Origin: Candidatus Izemoplasma sp. | Lineage (GTDB): Bacteria > Bacillota_I > Bacilli_A > Izemoplasmatales > Izemoplasmataceae | Reading direction: 5' to 3' | NCBI GenBank assembly: GCA_007117565.1 | Contig: SKGG01000039.1 | Coordinates: forward strand, 1-8,304 | DNA: 8,304 bases | Shown here: positions 1-5,269 of the stretch, one piece after another | Layout: the number at the start of each line of letters is the position of its first letter | Position numbering within the stretch: the stretch's first letter is position 1 | Notes under the pieces: generated by a model | The model's input: the letters and a program-made list of their open reading frames with translations, nothing else | Told to the model about the DNA's origin: nothing | The model's database searches: none | Program-made: the position numbers and the translations under genes

Positions 1-581
1 ACTAACACGATGCCAGCCTCAAAAGAGACAGTACCCTGGCCATGATTGCTGATGCAAAGCGGATCCTCAGGGGTCAGGACATGATTTTCAAGCGCATAAT
101 CAAAACCTTTAAGGGTGAGACCGACCACCGGTTCTAACGCAAAAAAGGACACGATGGGATAAACATCTTTAAGCACATGAACGCCTTTGGAGAGGGCGTA
201 CATTTTGGTCGAAGCGTTGATAAATGAAACCGGTGCCATCTTACAAAGCAAAAGGTTCGCATACGTATGGTCTAAACGTTCCCCTAACCCGCCATACACG
301 ACAATCTCTTTAGCGCCTAAGCGCATCGCATACTTTACCGCTAAGGCGGTGTCTGTGTCGTCTTTGCGTGCTGGATACGTTTCAAAAGGAATCTTCGCCT
401 CTTCTAACGTTTGGCGCTTGGCTTCTTCTAAACTATCAAAATCCCCAAGAGCAACGGTCAAAGGAATCTTGTTTTGGTAGGCAAAATACGCCCCATGTTC
501 TAAGCCGATATGCCACTTGGCATCTAAATCAATCTCATTTAATGTGTAATTGACGGGGTCTGCGTAAATGTTAGCACGCAT
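1..581 (-). CDS. thiN: Thiamine pyrophosphokinase (partial, C-terminus cut by window edge)
   Basis: Transfers pyrophosphate from ATP to thiamine to make thiamine diphosphate, the cofactor of transketolase and pyruvate dehydrogenase; cytoplasmic, normally a homodimer. I translated the minus strand from the ATG at 581-579: 193 whole codons are visible with no stop, and the frame runs off the left edge. Family signatures seen are LGDFDS (residues 45-50), KDDTDTALA (73-81) and GGLGERLDHTYAN (97-109), the substrate and Mg-ATP binding segments of the catalytic domain. The end of the visible part, SNHGQGTVSFEAGIVL, matches the C-terminal thiamine-binding beta-domain of this family. Usual length is about 205-215 residues, so only a short tail is probably missing. 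The conserved Asp-x-Gly near the start of the catalytic domain reads GLEHG (26-30), a mild divergence. The start lies inside rpe (11-base overlap) with an SD at 594-591. The order rsgA-rpe-thiN matches Bacillus. Confidence 0.93.
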   Translation of the reverse strand, partial: MRANIYADPVNYTLNEIDLDAKWHIGLEHGAYFAYQNKIPLTVALGDFDSLEEAKRQTLEEAKIPFETYPARKDDTDTALAVKYAMRLGAKEIVVYGGLGERLDHTYANLLLCKMAPVSFINASTKMYALSKGVHVLKDVYPIVSFFALEPVVGLTLKGFDYALENHVLTPEDPLCISNHGQGTVSFEAGIVL

Positions 582-1212
582 GGGTGAGCGCCTCGATCAT
601 CTCTGCGCGGTTATCGGCTTTAAAAATGGTGCTGCCCGCCACTAATACATCCGCACCTGCTTTTTTTAAAGCCGCGGCGTTGTCTAAACCCACACCGCCA
701 TCAACACTGATAAGATAAGATGCTTGATGGGTTTCGCGCCACGCTTTGAGTGTCGCAATTCGTTCGAGCGATTCGACTTGAAACGCTTGGCCCCCAAAGC
801 CAGGTTCAACACTCATCACTAAGACTAAATCGACCAGCTCTAAATAGGGTTTTAAAGTCTCTAAAGACGTGCCAGGTTTGAGTGATAAGCCGGCTTTTAG
901 CCCAGCGTTTTGAATCGTTCGGATGAGTGTTTTAGGGTCGGTGTGTGCTTCGATATGAAAGGTGATGCTATCCGCCCCAGCTTTAATATAGGCGTCTAAA
1001 AGACGCTCTGGGTTACTCACCATGAGGTGAACATCAAACGCCCCATGAAAATGGGGTCTGACACTTTTAATAATTTCTGGACCAAAAGATAAATTAGGGA
1101 CAAAGTGTCCATCCATCACATCGAGATGGAGCCACGGAGCTCTTTGAATGGTTTCAATGTCGGCTTGCAGTTGCGCAAAATTGGCGGCTAATAAGGACGG
1201 CGCAATAATCAT
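571..1212 (-). CDS. rpe: Ribulose-phosphate 3-epimerase
   Basis: Interconverts ribulose 5-phosphate and xylulose 5-phosphate in the pentose phosphate pathway; a cytoplasmic TIM-barrel metalloenzyme. With the ATG at 1212-1210 the protein has 213 residues, normal for the family. Visible signatures are IAPSLLAANF (3-12), HLDVMDGHFVPN (29-40), HLMV (62-65), MSVEPGFGGQ (133-142) and DGGV (171-174). The predicted metal ligands and catalytic residues H29, D31, H62 and D171 are all present, as is the glycine-rich phosphate loop near AGST (192-195). The open frame extends to a GTG at 1221, but that codon overlaps the SD (GAGG, 1224-1221), while the ATG at 1212 sits 8 bases after it and begins the conserved strand; I chose the ATG. 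The gene begins 14 bases after the rsgA stop, and its 3' end overlaps thiN. It appears complete and functional. Confidence 0.97.
   Translation of the reverse strand: MIIAPSLLAANFAQLQADIETIQRAPWLHLDVMDGHFVPNLSFGPEIIKSVRPHFHGAFDVHLMVSNPERLLDAYIKAGADSITFHIEAHTDPKTLIRTIQNAGLKAGLSLKPGTSLETLKPYLELVDLVLVMSVEPGFGGQAFQVESLERIATLKAWRETHQASYLISVDGGVGLDNAAALKKAGADVLVAGSTIFKADNRAEMIEALTHAC
591..596 (-). promoter_or_regulatory. Ribosome binding site of thiN inside rpe
   Basis: The minus strand reads TCGAGG, with the GAGG core at 594-591, 9 bases before the thiN ATG at 581. It lies in the codons for Ile-Glu-Ala near the Rpe C-terminus and supports translational coupling through the 11-base overlap. Confidence 0.65.
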
Positions 1213-1220
1213 CGTAAACA

Positions 1221-1228
1221 CCTCTTCT
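1221..1228 (-). promoter_or_regulatory. Ribosome binding site that decides the rpe start
   Basis: The minus strand reads AGAAGAGG, ending 8 bases before the ATG at 1212. The only longer start, GTG at 1221, shares its first base with this SD and could not use it, so rpe begins at 1212. The site overlaps the rsgA TAG (1229-1227). Confidence 0.8.
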
Positions 1229-2084
1229 AGTATCGTTTGACGTCTTTAAGTTCTTGGTACAATAACTGATAGTTTTGGTAGCGGCTTGGCAATAGTTTAC
1301 CTTCTTCTAAGGCTTTTTTAACCGCACAACCCGGTTCTTTTAAATGTTGACACTCGCGAAACTTACACTGTGTGCTAAGTTCAACAAAATCGGGGAAACA
1401 ATGAGGCAACGTATAATGATCAATATGATCAAACGTCAGTTTTGAGAAGCCTGGCGTGTCGGCTAACCACCCGCCCTCCACCGGCCATAATTCAGTGTGA
1501 CGTGTGGTGTGTCTTCCACGCCCGAGCGCTTTAGAAATCTCACCCGTTTGTAAGTTGAGTTTAGGGTCTAAGACATTGAGTAAACTACTTTTCCCAGCGC
1601 CTGTTTGGCCCGCTAACACACTGATCTTGTCTTTCAATGTCTGACGGATGGAGTGAAAGGTTGTGGGGTCTTTTGTGCTGACATAATGGATGTCATAATA
1701 GGGCTCGTAATAAGCCAAATCTTGTTTCAATTTATGGAGTGCCTCATCGTCGATTAAATCGATTTTGGGCACGACAATCACGGCTTTAATGTCATGTGAT
1801 TCAATGAGCGTTAAGAAGCGATCAAGTAAGTTAAAACTGAACTCTGGCTTCGCTGCCGCATTGAGTAACAACGCTTGATCAACATTCGCAATGCTCGGCC
1901 TTTGAAGGTCGTTATAGCGTGGTTTGACTTCCATAATCGTGGTCTCTTCTAGCGTCACTAAGTCGCCCACTTTGGGGGCTTGATTATGATGTCTAAAAAG
2001 CCCTCTTGGGCGCGCTTCGATGCGCTTGTCATCCACTTGCACACTGTAAAGTCCGCCGGTGAGTTTAATGATTCTACCTTCCAT
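1227..2084 (-). CDS. rsgA: Ribosome small subunit-dependent GTPase A (RsgA/YjeQ/CpgA)
   Basis: A circularly permuted GTPase that binds the 30S subunit and acts as a late-stage maturation checkpoint around the decoding centre. The 285 residues show the expected order: an N-terminal OB-fold (about 1-65), then G4 as PKID (106-109), the P-loop GQTGAGKS (159-166), the GRGRHTTRH switch region (188-196), G3 DTPG (209-212), and a C-terminal zinc site of C240, C245, H247 and C253 in CKFRECQHLKEPGC. Length is typical. G4 has Pro where most members have Asn or Thr, read directly from codon CCC. The ATG shares one base with the addA TAA (TAATG), and an SD (GAGGAG, 2098-2093) lies 8 bases upstream, so translation is probably coupled to addA. 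In B. subtilis the orthologue CpgA is a PrkC substrate and has been reported to clear 4-phosphoerythronate; whether that holds here is unknown. Confidence 0.96.
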   Translation of the reverse strand: MEGRIIKLTGGLYSVQVDDKRIEARPRGLFRHHNQAPKVGDLVTLEETTIMEVKPRYNDLQRPSIANVDQALLLNAAAKPEFSFNLLDRFLTLIESHDIKAVIVVPKIDLIDDEALHKLKQDLAYYEPYYDIHYVSTKDPTTFHSIRQTLKDKISVLAGQTGAGKSSLLNVLDPKLNLQTGEISKALGRGRHTTRHTELWPVEGGWLADTPGFSKLTFDHIDHYTLPHCFPDFVELSTQCKFRECQHLKEPGCAVKKALEEGKLLPSRYQNYQLLYQELKDVKRY

Positions 2085-5000
2085 TATACGCGCTCCTCGA
2101 CCTTTTGAAAACGGCCTTCAATTAAAGAATACAAATACCCTTCAACGGGTTTTTTAAAATGTGCTTTAACGACGGCCATGTAACCTTGGACTTGCGAGAT
2201 GTAAGCGTCCTTGTCAATCGTTTTAAGTTTATAGTCAATCACAATCATACGGTCCTTTGTTTCAATGAGGCAATCGATGAAGCCTTGACGTAAGGTGTCG
2301 TCACTGTCATCGACAAACGCATACTCTTGATAGACAGTGTCAATCTCTAAAGACGTCATAAGCGGTTGTGTAAAAAAGGTTTTTAAATGTTTATGAGTGG
2401 TTGGATCAACCTCTAAATCGGCTAACTGCTTGAGTGGGTCTTGCGTGAAATCAATCCGTTCTAACCACTGATGCAGCGCATCACCATAGCGCATCGCTTG
2501 AAGTGTTTCGGGTGAGAGAAGCTTAATCTCATCCATAGAGAAGCGGGCTTGTGTTTTTGGTGGTAAGGCTTCGATGGCTGGCTGATAGGTCTTAAACGAT
2601 GTGTCCGTCAAAGGAAGGTCTATGGACATGGTGCTTTGATGTGGCTTTGGCACAAGGGTTGGATTGAGTGTCTCTTGTGGCCCTTTAAGGGTGGTCGGTA
2701 ATAATCTTAAAAAATCGCCAAATGAAGAGACATCGCTCATCGTCACTGGTGTTTTTTCACGGGACCATAGCCACACATGAATCGACTCTTCCGCACGGGT
2801 TAAAGCCACATACCATTGACGTAAACGTTCACTGATTAAAGCCTCATTTTCACGCATCTTTTTTAACCAAAGCGTCACATCGGTCGCCAGTCTTTGATCG
2901 TCTAAAACGGGTAAGATAAACCCTAGATCACGGTCGAAAAAGAGTTCATCTGTCTTCGGTTTACTAAATGGATTATCGAGATGGGCGACGTATAAATGTG
3001 GAAACTGTAAGCCTTTAGACCCATGGATGGTCATCAAGGTGACCGCGTCTTCTTGGTGATCCTTTAAAGGCTGATAAGGCATGTCAACTTCCGCCTCTGA
3101 CGCCGCCTTTAAATAGTCGACAAAGTCTTCAAGCGTCATCTGTGCTTGCGCTAAGCTAGGCAGGGTCAAAAGAAGATTATCGAGTCTTGCGCGCTGGGCT
3201 TGAGTGTCTTTTAAGGCGGTGAGTTGACTGAGGACATCGAGCGTTTCAACAATCTTAAACATCGCTTCATCAAGCGGGTAGATTTGGACATCGTTCGCTA
3301 AGATTTGCAGTGTTTGAACATGTGTTTTTAATGGTTCAGGCAACGCATCAACCCATACGTCAATAGGCGTGTCTTCAAGGGCTAACAGCGATTCAAGGAT
3401 AAGGTCATCGTCTAATCGCCATAGGAAACTACGCGCTAACCCATAAAGAGCCCGTTTAAAGTCTGTCTCTAAAGGCGCTGGTTGTTGTAACGAGAGGATG
3501 GCTTTAACCACGTGCGAGAGCACTTGTAACAGTTCAGAGTTCACGAGCGGTTCATCGCGATAAAGGATGAGTGGAATGCCTTTGGCTTCAAAGATTTCCG
3601 CAAACACATCAAAGTGACTGCGGCGGTCAATTAAAATGGTGATGTCTTGAAAACGCAGTGGCCTTAAGGTCTCCCCCTCAAGCGTTTTTTCTTCGGTTAC
3701 TCTTTTTAAAATATGATCCGCCATGGCAGCCACTTCATAGCGGCGCGCATCGAAAGGCTGATCGTCAAGTTCAGCCTCATGGAGATGATGGACCACGAGG
3801 CCATAAGGTTGATCGTGTTGGTGTTTAAAGCGCTCATTTTTGGCCGCGAGTTGGTGCCAATGATCATACGTTAAGCCGCCAAAACGGGGGCTGAATAAGG
3901 ATTCAAACATTTGGTTTAAATCATCAATGACTTCTTTCCTTGAACGAAAGTTATCGTTTAAAGCAATCAAACGGCCACCCTCACCTTTTAAGTAGCGGTC
4001 TTGTTTGTCTTTAAAGATGCTGACATCCGCATGACGAAAGCGGTAAATGGATTGTTTCATGTCACCCACCATAAAGCGTCTAGGGAGATTTAAAGCGTCA
4101 ATGAGGGCTTCTTGAATGATTGATGTGTCTTGATATTCATCGACGAGAATTTCTTTAAACTGATGTTTTAAGTGCGTTTGAATGTCTGGTGTTTTTTTGA
4201 CGAGCGTGAGTGCTTCACGGGCGATCGCTGTAAAGGTGTAGCGACCCTCTTGATGCATCACATTGCGGATGTTTGAATCCAGCGTTTTGACTAAATCGAT
4301 TAACACATGCAACATCGGCGCTTTGGCTTCATGACGTGCTCGCCACTGTGACAAGGGAATGTTGGTTAAACTAAGTAATTCGTCTTTGATACGGTCTTTA
4401 AAGCGTTTGTTAAACGCATTGACTCTTTTGATCGTTGCCTCACTCACCGCCTCTTTAAACCGTTTTGAAAACGTAGGATACCCCTCGATTTTAGTCAACG
4501 CCATCGCATGCAAGGCGTCATATCCCATCGTCTTAAAGTGACGGATAAACTGTTCATCAATGAGGTCATAATAATGTAACGCTGCGTCATCGCTTTCATG
4601 TTCAACCGTGTGGTAAAATTCCTCAATAATTTCTTCTTTGATGGTTAAAATCATGGTTTCAAACTGGGTCATCGTCTCATGAATTTGAGCTGGTTTAAAC
4701 GCGGTTTCAGTATGTTTAATCGCAAGTGTATGCGCATCGATGTGTTGATCTAAAGCTTCATAGTATTTAAGCACCCATGTTTTAATCCGCTCATCCGTTT
4801 TTAATGCATACGTGTCAATGAGGGCTAAAAAGGCTGTATCTTGAGCGCGGTAGCGCGCTTCGAATAGGGCCTCTATGAGGGTTGTTTTGAGTTGTTTATA
4901 AAGGACTGGGTCCATCAGAGCGATGTCTTTGGAATGATGATCGACATGGCCGTAGGTTTTAAAGAGATAGAGCGCAAAACTATCAAACGTTTGAATGTGG

Positions 5001-5269
5001 GCACTGTCTATAAGCCGCAGCTGACTGGCGTCGATGTGACCTTCCTCTACAGCCTTAATGATTTTCCGACGAATGCGTTCTTTCATCTCTTTCGCGGCCG
5101 CATTGGTAAACGTGAGCACGATGAGTTGATCGAGACTCAGCCCATCTTTTAACAGTGCGAGCACACGTTCTGAGAGCACCGCTGTTTTCCCAGACCCCGC
5201 ACCAGCGCTGATGAGCGCATGGTGGTCACGATGACGAATGGCTTGTTGTTGGGCATCGGTAAATTTCAT
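2084..5269 (-). CDS. addA: AddA, helicase-nuclease subunit of the AddAB double-strand break repair complex
   Basis: The 3'-5' helicase and nuclease subunit of AddAB, which unwinds and trims broken DNA ends to prepare single strands for RecA. The 1061 residues carry the UvrD/SF1A motifs in order: Q-motif TDAQQQAI (4-11), Walker A GAGSGKT (23-29), motif Ia TFTNAAAKEM (53-62), motif II VDEYQD (376-381), motif III GDMKQSIYRFR (402-412), motif IV NDNFRS (438-443), motif V MTIHGSKGLQF (746-756) and motif VI YVALTRAEE (820-828). A RecB-type PD-(D/E)XK nuclease follows: GDALH with H933, GFID with D999, IDYK with D1012 and K1014, and QVQGY (1026-1030). Both activities look intact. At 1061 residues it is shorter than Bacillus AddA (about 1230), with the loss likely in linker and accessory regions. 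The ATG lies in the ATGA overlap with addB, 7 bases after GGAGG (5281-5277). The length and C-terminal nuclease argue against PcrA or UvrD. Confidence 0.96.
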   Translation of the reverse strand: MKFTDAQQQAIRHRDHHALISAGAGSGKTAVLSERVLALLKDGLSLDQLIVLTFTNAAAKEMKERIRRKIIKAVEEGHIDASQLRLIDSAHIQTFDSFALYLFKTYGHVDHHSKDIALMDPVLYKQLKTTLIEALFEARYRAQDTAFLALIDTYALKTDERIKTWVLKYYEALDQHIDAHTLAIKHTETAFKPAQIHETMTQFETMILTIKEEIIEEFYHTVEHESDDAALHYYDLIDEQFIRHFKTMGYDALHAMALTKIEGYPTFSKRFKEAVSEATIKRVNAFNKRFKDRIKDELLSLTNIPLSQWRARHEAKAPMLHVLIDLVKTLDSNIRNVMHQEGRYTFTAIAREALTLVKKTPDIQTHLKHQFKEILVDEYQDTSIIQEALIDALNLPRRFMVGDMKQSIYRFRHADVSIFKDKQDRYLKGEGGRLIALNDNFRSRKEVIDDLNQMFESLFSPRFGGLTYDHWHQLAAKNERFKHQHDQPYGLVVHHLHEAELDDQPFDARRYEVAAMADHILKRVTEEKTLEGETLRPLRFQDITILIDRRSHFDVFAEIFEAKGIPLILYRDEPLVNSELLQVLSHVVKAILSLQQPAPLETDFKRALYGLARSFLWRLDDDLILESLLALEDTPIDVWVDALPEPLKTHVQTLQILANDVQIYPLDEAMFKIVETLDVLSQLTALKDTQAQRARLDNLLLTLPSLAQAQMTLEDFVDYLKAASEAEVDMPYQPLKDHQEDAVTLMTIHGSKGLQFPHLYVAHLDNPFSKPKTDELFFDRDLGFILPVLDDQRLATDVTLWLKKMRENEALISERLRQWYVALTRAEESIHVWLWSREKTPVTMSDVSSFGDFLRLLPTTLKGPQETLNPTLVPKPHQSTMSIDLPLTDTSFKTYQPAIEALPPKTQARFSMDEIKLLSPETLQAMRYGDALHQWLERIDFTQDPLKQLADLEVDPTTHKHLKTFFTQPLMTSLEIDTVYQEYAFVDDSDDTLRQGFIDCLIETKDRMIVIDYKLKTIDKDAYISQVQGYMAVVKAHFKKPVEGYLYSLIEGRFQKVEERV
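2093..2098 (-). promoter_or_regulatory. Ribosome binding site of rsgA inside addA
   Basis: GAGGAG on the minus strand sits 8 bases before the rsgA ATG (2084) and encodes the Glu-Glu near the AddA C-terminus. It supports the chosen rsgA start at the TAATG junction. Confidence 0.8.

Noticed and set aside
187..553. Plus-strand open frames of 97 and 61 residues
   Set aside because: They lie opposite the thiN coding frame, have no recognisable motif, and the minus-strand frame has clear family signatures.
1041..1056. CCCCAT-GAAA-ATGGGG inverted repeat in rpe
   Set aside because: A six-pair hairpin within codons for a conserved part of Rpe, with no U-run after it; likely chance.
4844..4859. AGCGCG-GTAG-CGCGCT inverted repeat in addA
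   Set aside because: Short and fully inside coding sequence (ARYRA region), with no associated regulatory signal.
4892..5152. Plus-strand open frame of 86 residues
   Set aside because: Antisense to the helicase N-terminus of AddA, whose motifs on the minus strand explain the sequence.
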